Numbered from the stretch's first letter, positions 27,346-35,594 are shown. The stretch: DNA of 64,000 bases from Streptantibioticus parmotrematis (GCF_019890615.1 NZ_JAINVZ010000001.1:310001-374000); one strand, 5' to 3'. The notes: generated by a model from the letters alone, not told the origin. Program-made: numbers and translations.

Positions 27346-27370
27346 TGGGGGCCTTGCCGCAAGGCCCCCA
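27346..27370. promoter_or_regulatory. Rifamycin-associated element (RAE)-type palindrome
   Basis: A perfect 11-bp inverted repeat with a 3-base centre (TGGGGGCCTTG-CCG-CAAGGCCCCCA) matches the G/C-ended, CTTG-CAAG centred palindrome (RAE) found upstream of rifamycin-inactivating genes and helR in actinomycetes (from memory). It sits between helR and the plus-strand VOC gene. Rifamycin-induced expression of helR is expected. Confidence 0.82.
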
Positions 27371-27390
27371 CTGCGCTATATGTTGAGAGT

Positions 27391-27422
27391 GGCAAGGAGT
27401 GGGAAGTCTCCTTGCCTTTTCT
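27391..27422 (+). terminator. Intrinsic-terminator-like hairpin in the helR/VOC intergenic region
   Basis: GGCAAGGAG and CTCCTTGCC (27391-27399, 27408-27416) form a 9-bp stem with an 8-base loop, followed by TTTTCT. It is oriented as a plus-strand terminator, yet no plus-strand gene ends upstream: helR is on the minus strand. It lies 20 bp beyond the RAE and 90 bp before the VOC gene, so it may end a short leader or small RNA. Confidence 0.65.
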
Positions 27423-27511
27423 GTTGGGCGGGTGTCCTCCCGAGGGTCAGTCGCCGTTCGCCGCGGGAACGTGTCACCGGTCGTCTCGCAGCGCGGAAGG
27501 AGCCACGTGGC

Positions 27512-27922
27512 ATGGAGATCCCCACGTCGAAGAAGATCACCACGTTCCTGATGTTCGAGGGCGACGCCGAGGAGGCGATGACCTTCTACGTCTCGCTCTT
27601 CGACGACGCGGAGATCGTCGCCGTCGACCGGTACGACGCCGAAGGCCCCGGCAGGCCGGGGAGCGTGCGGCATGCGACGTTCTCGCTGGCGGGGGAGGTG
27701 TTCATGTGCATCGACAGCCCCGCGCGGCACGCCTTCACCTTCACGCCGGCCGTCTCGCTCTTCGTGCAGTGCGGGGACGAGGCGGAGATCGACCGCCTCT
27801 ACGCGGCCCTCGCCGAAGGCGGCACCGAACTGATGCCGTTGGGCGGCCACGGTTTCAGCGCGAAGTTCGGCTGGGTCAACGACCGGTTCGGCGTCTCGTG
27901 GCAGCTGAACCTGCCGGAGTGA
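27512..27922 (+). CDS. VOC/PhnB-like protein
   Basis: The 136-residue protein has one glyoxalase/PhnB-type module: TFLMFEGDAEEAMTFYVSLFDDAEIVAVDRY, then FSLAGEVFMCIDSP, and FGWVNDRFGVSWQLNLPE. The WVxDxFGVSWQ end is typical of the 3-demethylubiquinone methyltransferase-like (PhnB) group, which despite its name has no proven methyltransferase activity. ATG 27512 follows GGAAGGAG. It is divergent from helR across the RAE; whether the element also affects this gene is unknown. Confidence 0.88.
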   Translation: MEIPTSKKITTFLMFEGDAEEAMTFYVSLFDDAEIVAVDRYDAEGPGRPGSVRHATFSLAGEVFMCIDSPARHAFTFTPAVSLFVQCGDEAEIDRLYAALAEGGTELMPLGGHGFSAKFGWVNDRFGVSWQLNLPE

Positions 27923-28161
27923 GCCACGGCCTCCCGAGGGCCGCGGGAAACCGTGAGCCATGGGCCTCCTGAGGGTCACGGGAACGACGCCTCGGGACAA
28001 CAGGGTCGTGGCGGTGGCTCGTTGGCCCGGCGGTGCGTCCCGTTGCACTCGCGCTCCGGTCACCACGACCGCGTGCCTCCCCGGCGGAATTCGCCACTTC
28101 CTCGTGCCGGAGGAATGATCGCCCGGCGCCGGGGCACTGGCCGTTGTGGAGGTGGATGACA

Positions 28162-28329
28162 ATGGGTCCCTTGCTTTTGGTTCTTCTGCTCGCCCTCATC
28201 CTTTTCGGTGCGGGTTTCGCGCTCAAGGTGCTGTGGTGGGTCGCGGTGGCGGTCCTGGTGATCTGGCTGCTCGGATTCCTGATCCGTGTCGGCGAAGGCT
28301 CCGGGCGCAGTCGCTGGTATCGATGGTGA
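28162..28329 (+). CDS. Small hydrophobic membrane protein
   Basis: The 55-residue protein is nearly all membrane: two hydrophobic segments (LLLVLLLALILFGAGFAL and LWWVAVAVLVIWLLGFLI) followed by a basic/aromatic end, SGRSRWYRW. It matches the streptomycete 'hydrophobic protein' type with the same RWYRW tail, as I recall it; no biochemical role is known. ATG 28162 has GGAGG at 9 bases; an in-frame ATG at 28156 is too close to it. A long hairpin terminator follows. The 239 bp before it show no gene. Confidence 0.82.
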   Translation: MGPLLLVLLLALILFGAGFALKVLWWVAVAVLVIWLLGFLIRVGEGSGRSRWYRW

Positions 28330-28363
28330 ACTGACGTCTGATCAGCCTGATCAGGACATTCGT

Positions 28364-28424
28364 ACACGGCCGGAGCGGCACCCCGGGGACGGGTGCCGCT
28401 CCGGCCGTGTTCCCGCGGGAACAC
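28364..28424. terminator. Long hairpin terminator followed by a second palindrome
   Basis: A perfect stem of about 20 bp (ACACGGCCGGAGCGGCACCC with its complement, 28364-28383 and 28391-28410) with a 7-base loop terminates the small membrane protein gene. It overlaps a second perfect 18-bp palindrome, GTGTTCCCGCGGGAACAC (28407-28424). Confidence 0.85.
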
Positions 28425-28568
28425 GCTTCTCGCGCGTCCCGTGGCATCCGGGTGAACGCGGTCGTCGACGCGACGGGGCACGCCGATCCCATGACGGCGC
28501 TCCCTTCGCGTCGGCGTGGTAGGCGTTGACCGAGGCGGTTCCAGGCGCGCGCGACCAGGAAGTGGGCG

Positions 28569-29759
28569 GTGGAGGACGCGGGACGCACCCTCGGTGTGGA
28601 GGAGGAGTTCCTGCTCGTCGACCCGGTCACACGGCAGGTCTCACCCGCCGCACCCGCGGTCCTGGCCACCGCGGGCGACCCGCCCGGCGAGGACGGGTGC
28701 TTCCACCCCGAGCTGCTCTCCAGCCAGGTGGAGCACGCCACCGGGGTCTGCCGCGACCTGCCCGAGCTGGAACGGCAGCTCGGGGCGGGCCGACGGAAGC
28801 TCGCCCTGGCCGCGATCGCACACGGCGTCCGCCTGCTGTCCTGCGGCACCGCCGTCACGACGGCCGACGCGCCCATCACCGCCGGCCCCCGCTACGACAC
28901 CATCGCGGGCCGCTTCGCGGGCGTGGTCACCGACTACCACGCCTGCGGTTGCCACGTCCACGTCGGTGTGCCCGATCGCGACACGGCCGTGGCCGTCGTC
29001 AACCATCTCGCCCCCTGGCTGCCCACGCTGCTCGCGCTGTCCGCCAACTCGCCCTTCGAACGCGGGAAGGACACCGGCTACGCGAGCTGGCGTGCGATGC
29101 GGCAGTGCGGCTTCCCCGGCAGCGGGCTGCCGCCCTGGTGCGGATCGGCGGGCGCCTACGACGCCATGGTGGGGCGGCTGGTTGACTGCGGTGTGCTCGT
29201 GGACGAACACATGACGTTCTGGTTCGCACGGCCCTCCGGCAGACTTCCCACGATCGAGGTGCGGGCCGCCGACGCGGTCACCGAGGTCCGCGAGGCGGTG
29301 CTCCAGGCGGCGATCACCCGCGCGCTCGTGCGCACCGCGCTGGACGATCTGGCCGCCGGGCGGGAGGCGGCACCGGTGGAACCGCAACTGGGTGCGGCCG
29401 CCGTGTGGTCCGCCGCACGCCACGGGATGACGGGCGCCGCGATCGACCCCTTCACCGGAGCCCGCACGAGTGCGTGGGACCGGGCCGGGCGGCTCCTGGA
29501 GCACGTCCGCCCCGCCCTGGAGGACAGCGGCGATCTGGCCACCGTACGGCGGGGGCTCGGCGACCTGCGGTCGCGCGGGACCGGGGCGGAACACCAGCGC
29601 CGAGCCGCCGCTCGATCCCACGGCGCCGATCCCACGGCGGCCGTCGTCGACGTGCTGATCCGGCGCACCGCGCCCGCCCGGAACCCGCAGGAGTGGGACG
29701 GCCTCACCAGGGCACCCGTTACCGCGACGCAGGACCCTGATCCCACGGAGGCGCCATGA
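28569..29759 (+). CDS. Carboxylate-amine ligase (YbdK/GCS2 family)
   Basis: The 396-residue protein belongs to the glutamate-cysteine ligase 2 family. It shows LGVEEEFLLVDPVT with the catalytic EEE triad, PELLSSQVEHATGVC, the His-rich nucleotide-side motif CGCHVHVGVPD and PTIEVRAADAVTEVREA. YbdK-type enzymes use ATP to join a carboxylate to an amine; the in vivo substrates are mostly unknown. It is the first gene of a four-gene operon with an iron enzyme, a methyltransferase and a CDGSH protein, and its stop overlaps the next ATG. The GTG start at 28569 begins 8 residues before the family motif. Confidence 0.9.
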   Translation: MEDAGRTLGVEEEFLLVDPVTRQVSPAAPAVLATAGDPPGEDGCFHPELLSSQVEHATGVCRDLPELERQLGAGRRKLALAAIAHGVRLLSCGTAVTTADAPITAGPRYDTIAGRFAGVVTDYHACGCHVHVGVPDRDTAVAVVNHLAPWLPTLLALSANSPFERGKDTGYASWRAMRQCGFPGSGLPPWCGSAGAYDAMVGRLVDCGVLVDEHMTFWFARPSGRLPTIEVRAADAVTEVREAVLQAAITRALVRTALDDLAAGREAAPVEPQLGAAAVWSAARHGMTGAAIDPFTGARTSAWDRAGRLLEHVRPALEDSGDLATVRRGLGDLRSRGTGAEHQRRAAARSHGADPTAAVVDVLIRRTAPARNPQEWDGLTRAPVTATQDPDPTEAP

Positions 29760-30853
29760 CCGCGATACCCGTCCGGGCCGGGCCGCGCCCTCCCGTACGG
29801 CCGGGAGCCCCCGCACAGCCCGCGCACCACGCACCGCCGCCACGGCCCCGCGGCGAGCTGTCGGAGGCCGCCCTCGGCGCGCTGACCGGGGCCGACCCCG
29901 GCGAACCGCTGCGCCTGCCGTCCGCCCGCGAGGCCGCCGCCGTCGATCCGCTGGGGGAGGACTCCCAGCTCACCCTCTACGTCCTGTACGAACTGCACTA
30001 CCGCGGCTTCCCCGGCGTCCCGGCGTCGTGGGAATGGCATCCGGACCTGCTGCGGTTGCGCGGCGACCTGGAACGCGGGTTCGAGGACGCGTTGCGCGAG
30101 CGGACAGCCGGCGGCATCGACCTGGCCGCCGAGCTCGACGCGCTGCTCGTGGAGCCGGTCCACCCCCAGGACCCGTCCGTCTCCCACCACCTCGCCGACA
30201 CCGGTGTGTGGTGGCAACTGCGCGAATATCTCGCCCACCGTTCCGTCTACCACCTCAAGGAGGCCGATCCGCACGCCTGGGTCATCCCACGGCTGACCGG
30301 GCAGGCCAAGGCGTCGCTGGTGGCGGTGGAGTTCGACGAGTTCGGCGGCGGACGCGGGGAGCGGGTGCACGCCCGGCTCTTCGCCGACCTGCTGGCCGCC
30401 GCGGACCTGGACGACCGGTACGGCGGCCACCTCGACGCAGCGCCCGCCGTCACCCTCGCGACCGTCAACCTCATGTCCTTGACCGGGTTGCACCGCTCCC
30501 TGCGCGGCGCCCTGGTCGGGCACTTCGCCGCCGCGGAGATCACCACGGCGCCTTCGGCCCGTCGCATGGTGCGCGCCCTGGAACACTCCGGACACGGCGA
30601 GCCCGGGTTCACCCGCTTCTACACCGAGCACATCGAGGCGGACGCCGTCCACGAACAGGTGATGCGCCACGAGGTCATCGGCGCCCTGCTGGCGGCGGAG
30701 CCGGAGCTGACCGCCGATGTGGTGTTCGGCATCCAGGCCACGGGCCTGCTGGAGGAGCGGCTCGCGGCCCACCTGGTGGACGCCTGGACCGCCGGCCGCG
30801 TCTCGCTGCGCGTACCGCTGCCGGACGGGCCGCACGCGGGTACGGACGCCTGA
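29756..30853 (+). CDS. Haem-oxygenase-fold iron-containing redox enzyme
   Basis: The 365-residue protein matches the iron-containing redox enzyme group (Haem_oxygenas_2/HDO fold, from memory). The early helix LYVLYELHYRGF carries the first Glu/His pair, REYLAHRSVYHLKEADPHAW and AVEFDEFGGGRGERVHARLF carry further Glu, Asp and His, and FYTEHIEADAVHEQVMRHEV supplies late ligands. Such diiron or mononuclear iron enzymes oxidise amino acids or fatty acids in natural-product pathways. It overlaps YbdK by four bases and precedes the methyltransferase by 15 bp. An oxidation of the YbdK substrate or product is plausible inference. The first 35 residues are Pro/Ala-rich and probably disordered. Confidence 0.85.
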   Translation: MTAIPVRAGPRPPVRPGAPAQPAHHAPPPRPRGELSEAALGALTGADPGEPLRLPSAREAAAVDPLGEDSQLTLYVLYELHYRGFPGVPASWEWHPDLLRLRGDLERGFEDALRERTAGGIDLAAELDALLVEPVHPQDPSVSHHLADTGVWWQLREYLAHRSVYHLKEADPHAWVIPRLTGQAKASLVAVEFDEFGGGRGERVHARLFADLLAAADLDDRYGGHLDAAPAVTLATVNLMSLTGLHRSLRGALVGHFAAAEITTAPSARRMVRALEHSGHGEPGFTRFYTEHIEADAVHEQVMRHEVIGALLAAEPELTADVVFGIQATGLLEERLAAHLVDAWTAGRVSLRVPLPDGPHAGTDA

Positions 30854-30868
30854 CCGGGGAGGCTCGCC

Positions 30869-31540
30869 ATGTTGCTGCTGCGTCCGCCGGGTGTCTACCG
30901 GCCCCAGTCCGATTCCCTGCTGCTGGCCCGTACCGCACTGGACCGTGCGAGCCCCTGCGCCACGCGTGAGGGGCGCAGACCGCGCGTGCTGGACCTGTGC
31001 ACCGGTACGGGGGTGCTGGCGCTGACCGCCGCTCGCGCCGGTGCGGACGTGACCGCCGTGGACATCTCACGCCGCGCTGTCCTGGCCGCCCGCTGCAACG
31101 CGGCCCTGCACGGCGTCCCCCTGCGCGTCCTGCGGGGCGACCTGGCCGCGCCGGTCGCCGCCGAACGCTTCGACCTCGTGGTGGCCAACCCGCCCTACGT
31201 CGTCCGTCTCGCCGGGCGGCCCGGCCGCCACAGCCGCGCCCGCGCCTGGGACGCCGGGCCGGACGGCCGGGAACTGGTGGACCGGATCTGCGCGGCCGCC
31301 CCGGCCCTGCTGGCCCGCGGGGGAGCGCTGGTGATGGTGCACTCCGGGCTGTGCGGCGTGGGCGCCACCCTGCGGTGTCTGCGGGACGGCGGGCTGCGGG
31401 CGGACGTGGCGGCCCGCCACGACGAGCCGTTCGGCCCCGTGATGTCCGCGCGGGCCGCCGGTCTCGCCGGGCGCGGCCTGATCGAGCGGGGCCGGCGGTC
31501 GGAGGAACTGGTGGTGATCCGTGCCGAACGCGACGGGTGA
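30869..31540 (+). CDS. HemK/PrmC-like class I methyltransferase
   Basis: The 223-residue SAM-dependent methyltransferase has motif I VLDLCTGTGVLALTAARAG, an acidic loop TAVDISRRAV and the NPPY tetrapeptide in LVVANPPYVV. NPPY is typical of enzymes that methylate the side-chain amide of glutamine (PrmC, Mtq2) or adenine N6. It lacks the PrmC N-terminal domain and is closer to HemK2/Mtq2 in size. Being in a biosynthesis-like operon, it may methylate a small molecule instead of a release factor. It overlaps the CDGSH gene by 20 bases. Confidence 0.88.
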   Translation: MLLLRPPGVYRPQSDSLLLARTALDRASPCATREGRRPRVLDLCTGTGVLALTAARAGADVTAVDISRRAVLAARCNAALHGVPLRVLRGDLAAPVAAERFDLVVANPPYVVRLAGRPGRHSRARAWDAGPDGRELVDRICAAAPALLARGGALVMVHSGLCGVGATLRCLRDGGLRADVAARHDEPFGPVMSARAAGLAGRGLIERGRRSEELVVIRAERDG

Positions 31541-31766
31541 GAGCAGGCCTGCGGTGCGCGTCCGGCTGGACCCGGGCGGGCCGCTGATGGTCGAGGGGCC
31601 GGTGGAGGTCGAACTCGAGGACGGCACGGTCGTGCGCTCCGACCGGTTCCAGTGCGCGGTGTGCGTCTGCCGCCGCAGCCGTACCTACCCGTGGTGCGAC
31701 ACGAGCCACCGCGGGCGCTCGCACGACGGACGGCGACGCGGGGACGAGGGCGGGAGGGAGCGTTGA
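31521..31766 (+). CDS. CDGSH iron-sulphur domain protein
   Basis: The 81-residue protein has the full mitoNEET-type motif C48-x-C50-x2-S53-x3-P57-x-C59-D60-T-S-H63 (CVCRRSRTYPWCDTSH). This binds a labile [2Fe-2S] cluster with three Cys and one His. The protein has no membrane anchor; the C-terminus is basic. Such proteins transfer clusters or electrons and could serve the iron enzyme encoded two genes upstream. The GTG start at 31521 lies inside the methyltransferase gene; a GTG at 31554 is an alternative. It is the last gene of the operon. Confidence 0.9.
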   Translation: MPNATGESRPAVRVRLDPGGPLMVEGPVEVELEDGTVVRSDRFQCAVCVCRRSRTYPWCDTSHRGRSHDGRRRGDEGGRER

Positions 31767-32011
31767 GCCGCCGACGCGCATGGCCGGGCGGTCTCAGCAG
31801 CCGGAAACACCCGAGAGGAAGGCATCCGGCGCGTTCAACCGGTCATTTCCCGATCGACCGGTGCCGCATCCCCGGGCGTAGGCTGAGGACCGCCGTGGCG
31901 TGAGCGTCGCCGTCCGCTGTTCCGCCGAGCCGATGGCGTCGCGAGACCGACGAGGGGTGCCCCCGTGCTCCCGCTGACGCCGCGGCCGGAGCACCGGGGA
32001 GGCAGGGCGAC

Positions 32012-33337
32012 ATGGACGACCACGACCTGGACGGCGCACTGCAGAGCGCGCTCAGCCGCCTGACCCTGCTCAACGAGATCGCCACCGTGCTGTCCAGCAC
32101 CCTGGACGCCACCGAGGCCATCACACGGGTCTGCCGCATCCTGGTGCCCGCCCTGGCCGACTGGTGCACGGCCGACCTCACGGACGACGACGGCGGTGTG
32201 CGACGGGTGTGCGCCACCCACCGCGACAGCAAGGTCGACCTGGCCGGCATCACCGGGCCCCTGCCACGGCCCCCGGCGGCGGCCTCAGGACCGCTGTCCC
32301 GCGTGCTGCGCGGGGAGGGCCCGCTGCTGCTGCGGGGCAAGGACCTGCCACGCGCCGAAGAGGCCTTCGACCCGCTGCACAAACTGAACCTGGAACTCTT
32401 CGCCCGGCTGGGCGGCGGGACCCTCGTCGTCGCGCCCATGCGGGTGCGCGGCCGGGTCTTCGGCGCCCTCACGCTGGTCAGGAGCGACGAGCGCGCGCCG
32501 CTGGACGAGGCGGACCTGAGCCTGGTCGACGACCTGACGCACCGGATGGCACTGGCCGCCGACAACGCCCGCCTGCACGCCGAGGCGAAGACGACGGCCG
32601 AGCACCTCCAGCGCTCTTTGCTGCCCGACCTGCCGGACGTGGGCGGCCTGGCCATCACCGGCCGCTACACGCCCGCGCGCAGCACCGCCCAGGTCGGAGG
32701 GGACTGGTACGACAGCTTCGTGCTGCCCCAGGGCGACGTCACCATGATCATCGGGGACGTCACGGGCCACGACCTCCAGGCGGCCGTCACCATGTCGCAG
32801 CTGCGCAACATGCTGCGCGGCATCGCCTGCGACCGCCACGAACCACCCGGTCGCATCCTGCGCCGCCTGGACGCCGCGATCGACACGCTCTACGGCCACA
32901 CCACGGCCACCTGCGTGTACGCGCTGGTCAAGGAAGTCGGGGTGGGCCACTACGCACTCGACTGGTCGCAGGCCGGTCACCCGCCCCCGTTGCTGATCAC
33001 GGCGGACGGCGACGCCCAGTACCTCGACGCCGCCCACGAGGTGATGCTCGGCGTGGTGCCGGAGGTCGACCGCCCCTCGGTCCGGCGTGAACTCCCGCCG
33101 GGCGGCACGCTGTTGCTCTACACCGACGGCCTGATCGAGCGCCGGGGCGAGGTCATCGACCACGGCCTCACCCGCCTGCGCCAGCACGCCGCCGCGCTCG
33201 TCGACCGTGAACTCGGCCACTTCTGCGACGAGTTGCTCCGCCTCCTGACCCCCGAGGCCGACGACGACGTGGCGTTGCTGGCCCTGCGGCTGCCCGTAAC
33301 CGGCGCGGGGGAGGACGACACGAGCGATCAGACGTAG
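32012..33337 (+). CDS. GAF domain PP2C-type (SpoIIE-like) serine/threonine phosphatase
   Basis: The 441-residue protein has a GAF domain (about residues 15-185, LTLLNEIATVLSSTLDATEA) and a C-terminal PPM/SpoIIE phosphatase domain. The latter begins with QRSLLPDLPDV and shows VGGDWYDSF (metal Asp), IGDVTGHDLQAAVTMSQLR, AGHPPPLLI and YTDGLIERRGEVID. It probably dephosphorylates an anti-sigma-factor antagonist; streptomycetes have many such proteins in stress and differentiation control. No membrane segment and no kinase domain are present. The 245 bp before it hold no gene. No anti-sigma or antagonist gene is adjacent. Confidence 0.93.
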   Translation: MDDHDLDGALQSALSRLTLLNEIATVLSSTLDATEAITRVCRILVPALADWCTADLTDDDGGVRRVCATHRDSKVDLAGITGPLPRPPAAASGPLSRVLRGEGPLLLRGKDLPRAEEAFDPLHKLNLELFARLGGGTLVVAPMRVRGRVFGALTLVRSDERAPLDEADLSLVDDLTHRMALAADNARLHAEAKTTAEHLQRSLLPDLPDVGGLAITGRYTPARSTAQVGGDWYDSFVLPQGDVTMIIGDVTGHDLQAAVTMSQLRNMLRGIACDRHEPPGRILRRLDAAIDTLYGHTTATCVYALVKEVGVGHYALDWSQAGHPPPLLITADGDAQYLDAAHEVMLGVVPEVDRPSVRRELPPGGTLLLYTDGLIERRGEVIDHGLTRLRQHAAALVDRELGHFCDELLRLLTPEADDDVALLALRLPVTGAGEDDTSDQT

Positions 33338-33435
33338 TCCTCGCCGGTCGTCCTCCGGTTCCTCGGCACGCCGCCCGGTTCCGCCAGGCCGCCGGGACGG
33401 GACGCCTACGCCGCACGGAGGGGCACTCGCGGCGG

Positions 33436-33864
33436 TGCGTTTGGGGTCGGCCGGTCACCAACGGCGCCGCCATCGCCCTGTACACCGGCTCGCAGGCCGC
33501 GGGCGCCAACAAGACGGAACCCGTACCCCACCTCGTCGAACCCGGCTGGCACACGGTCGGCCGGGCGGAGGAGTTCGCGGTGGGCGAGCCGGTGCGCCGG
33601 ACGCTGGGGGAGGTTCCCCTGCTCGTGGTCCGCGTGGACGACGCCACGGTACGGGTGCTCGGCGACCGGTGCAGCCACTTCTCCGGTCCGCTGTCGGACG
33701 GGGAGGTCGCCGACGGCTGTGTCGAATGCCCTTGGCACGGAAGCGTGTTCAGGCTCTCCGACGGTCTGAACGTGCGGGGGCCTGCCACCGCGCCGCAGCC
33801 CTCCTTCGAGACGCGTACCCGCCCCGGCGGCACCCTGGAGGTCCGGCTGCCGAACGCGGGCTGA
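33436..33864 (+). pseudogene. 5'-truncated Rieske [2Fe-2S] protein
   Basis: The intact part encodes a Rieske domain: CSHFSGPLSDGEVADGCVECPWHGSVFRL contains both C-x-H and C-x2-H ligand pairs, followed by GPATAPQPSFE. Reading upstream in frame, homology continues (HLVEPGWHTVGRAEEFAVGEPV preceded by LYTGSQAAGANKTEPV) with no start codon. This resembles the junction between the DUF2231 membrane domain and the Rieske domain in larger actinomycete proteins. The membrane part is missing and the PP2C gene ends about 100 bp upstream. The first possible start is GTG 33580, giving a 94-residue protein (33580-33864) that could still fold. I regard it as a relic of a deletion. Confidence 0.6.
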
Positions 33865-33938
33865 GCGCCGCGTCCTGGTTCGTCCGATCGGGCCACCCGC
33901 GGGATGATTGGAACGCGCCTCGCGGGTACCCGGAGCGC

Positions 33939-34742
33939 ATGACGGACGACACACCACTCGCCCTCGTGACCGGCGCCTCCCGTGGCATCGGCTACGAGCT
34001 GGCCAAGCAGTTCGCCGACCACGGCTTCGATGTGATGGTGAACGCCGAGGACGCCGCCATCGGCGACGCCGCCGAGACGCTGCGGGCCACGGGACGCGAG
34101 GTCACACCGCTGCGCGCCGACCTCACGGACCGGGACGGTGTGGAACGGCTCTACGCGGCCGTGGCCGCCACCGGACGGCCGGTGGCGGCTGCCGCGCTCA
34201 ACGCGGGTGTCGGCGTGGGCGGTTCGTTCCTGGACAACGACCTCGCGGACGAACTGCGGCTCATCGACCTGAACGTGAAGTCGACGGTCCACCTGGCGAA
34301 GCGGTTGCTGCCCGCGATGGTGGAACGCGGGGAGGGCGGCATCCTCTTCACGTCCTCGATCGCCTCGACCGTGCCCGGTTCCTTCCAGGCCGTCTACAAC
34401 GCCTCGAAGTCCTTCGTCCAGTCGTTCGCGGAAGCACTGCACAACGAACTGAAGGACACCGACGTCGTGGTCACCTCGCTCATGCCCGGCCCGACGGACA
34501 CCGACTTCTTCCGCCGCGCGGGCATGCAGAACACCCGGATCGGGCGGATGGGCAAGGACGATCCGGCGCTCGTCGCGCGGCAGGGTTTCGACGCCCTCAT
34601 GGCCGGCCGGACCAAACGTGTCGCCGGGTCGGTGAAGACCCGCGCGCAGGGGCTGGCCAACGCGTTCCTGCCGGACGGCGCCAAGGCCCAACTGCACCGG
34701 CGGATGGCCGAACCGGACGGGAAGAGCGGCGCGGGACACTGA
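33939..34742 (+). CDS. Short-chain dehydrogenase/reductase
   Basis: The 267-residue SDR has the cofactor motif LVTGASRGIGYELAKQFADHG, the LNAGVG motif in place of NNAG, the active-site Ser in FTSSIASTVPG and the YNASKSFVQ catalytic pair, then SLMPGPTDTDFF. The missing first Asn of NNAG is a common variation. The substrate is unknown. The ATG at 33939 has GGAGC upstream. It follows the Rieske relic by 74 bp and converges on gvpK. Confidence 0.92.
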   Translation: MTDDTPLALVTGASRGIGYELAKQFADHGFDVMVNAEDAAIGDAAETLRATGREVTPLRADLTDRDGVERLYAAVAATGRPVAAAALNAGVGVGGSFLDNDLADELRLIDLNVKSTVHLAKRLLPAMVERGEGGILFTSSIASTVPGSFQAVYNASKSFVQSFAEALHNELKDTDVVVTSLMPGPTDTDFFRRAGMQNTRIGRMGKDDPALVARQGFDALMAGRTKRVAGSVKTRAQGLANAFLPDGAKAQLHRRMAEPDGKSGAGH

Positions 34743-34806
34743 GCGCGGGCGGTGAGGGCGCGGGCGGTGAGGCGCGGCGTCACGTCGGCGACGGCCCGCC
34801 GGGAGC

Positions 34807-35223
34807 CTACTCGCCGCGCGGCAGCAGCGTACCGAGCGGGCCGAGGTCCAGGTTCAGGTCGTCCATCGTGAGGCCGTAGCGCTCGCACAGCTCCGCCATG
34901 CGGTCCGCGAGGATCATCAGGGTCGACCCGATCCGCTCCTCCTGCTCCTCGCTCAGGTCGCCTTGGTCGACGCGGTTGAGCGCGGTGCGTTCCATCAGCT
35001 GCCGCAGCAACTCCACGATGGTGAGCACCAGCCGGATCAGATCGCGTTCGACCGTCTCGGGGTCCGTGTGCAGCCGCTGCGCCACCTGACTGCCGCGGGC
35101 CGGACCGCTCTCGTCCGGTCCCACGGGCAGCAGGTCGAACGCCTTGGCGGCCGCCTGCGCCACGTCGTCCAGACGGTTGCGTGGCGTGGTCGGCCCGGCG
35201 TGCGGTCCGCTCGTGTCGTTCAT
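34807..35223 (-). CDS. gvpK: Gas vesicle protein GvpK
   Basis: The 138-residue protein matches GvpK: DPETVERDLIRLVLTIVELLRQLMERTALNRVDQGDLSEEQEERIGSTLM, then LCERYGLTMDDLNLDLGPLGTLL. It is an accessory protein needed for vesicle assembly in other organisms. It is the last gene of the cluster, 53 bp after gvpS. The first 40 residues are Pro/Gly-rich and variable. Confidence 0.95.
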   Translation of the reverse strand: MNDTSGPHAGPTTPRNRLDDVAQAAAKAFDLLPVGPDESGPARGSQVAQRLHTDPETVERDLIRLVLTIVELLRQLMERTALNRVDQGDLSEEQEERIGSTLMILADRMAELCERYGLTMDDLNLDLGPLGTLLPRGE

Positions 35224-35276
35224 GGGATCTCCCGGCTCCGGTCCTTCCGTCTCGTGGGCCCGCGGCCGCCTTCCGC

Positions 35277-35594
35277 TCACCATGGCGCGGGTTCGTCGCC
35301 GGTGACGGATTTGATGACGGCGCGCAGATTGATGTGGACCAGGTCCACGTCGGCGATCGACAGCACCAGGTCGCCCGTGAGGACCGCGCCGCCGGTCAGA
35401 AGCCGGTCGAGCAGGTCGATGAGGGCCACCTGCCGCTGCGCCAGCGGCCGTTCGTCCTCGGGCTCGGGGTCGTCGAACCCCGTGACGTCGGCGCCGTACG
35501 ACGTCAGCTCGGACTCGGCGGCCGCGGCACCGCCCTGCGGCACCGGCATCGCCCCGGCCGTCCGCCGCTCCACCGAGGGCCGTTCGACAGCCAT
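35277..35594 (-). CDS. gvpS: Gas vesicle protein GvpS (GvpA/J/M fold)
   Basis: The 105-residue protein has a shortened GvpA-like core, QVALIDLLDRLLTGGAVLTGDLVLSIADVDLVHINLRAVIKSV, after a variable 50-residue N-terminal extension. It is a minor structural or nucleating component by homology to the GvpA/J/S group. Its ATG shares a base with the gvpL stop (TGATG), so the two are coupled; GTG 35597 is an in-frame alternative start. Confidence 0.9.
   Translation of the reverse strand: MAVERPSVERRTAGAMPVPQGGAAAAESELTSYGADVTGFDDPEPEDERPLAQRQVALIDLLDRLLTGGAVLTGDLVLSIADVDLVHINLRAVIKSVTGDEPAPW

Noticed and set aside
34743-34806. GCGGGCGGTGAGG direct repeats between the SDR and gvpK genes
   Set aside because: Only two copies of about 12 bases; no stem that would make a clear terminator.
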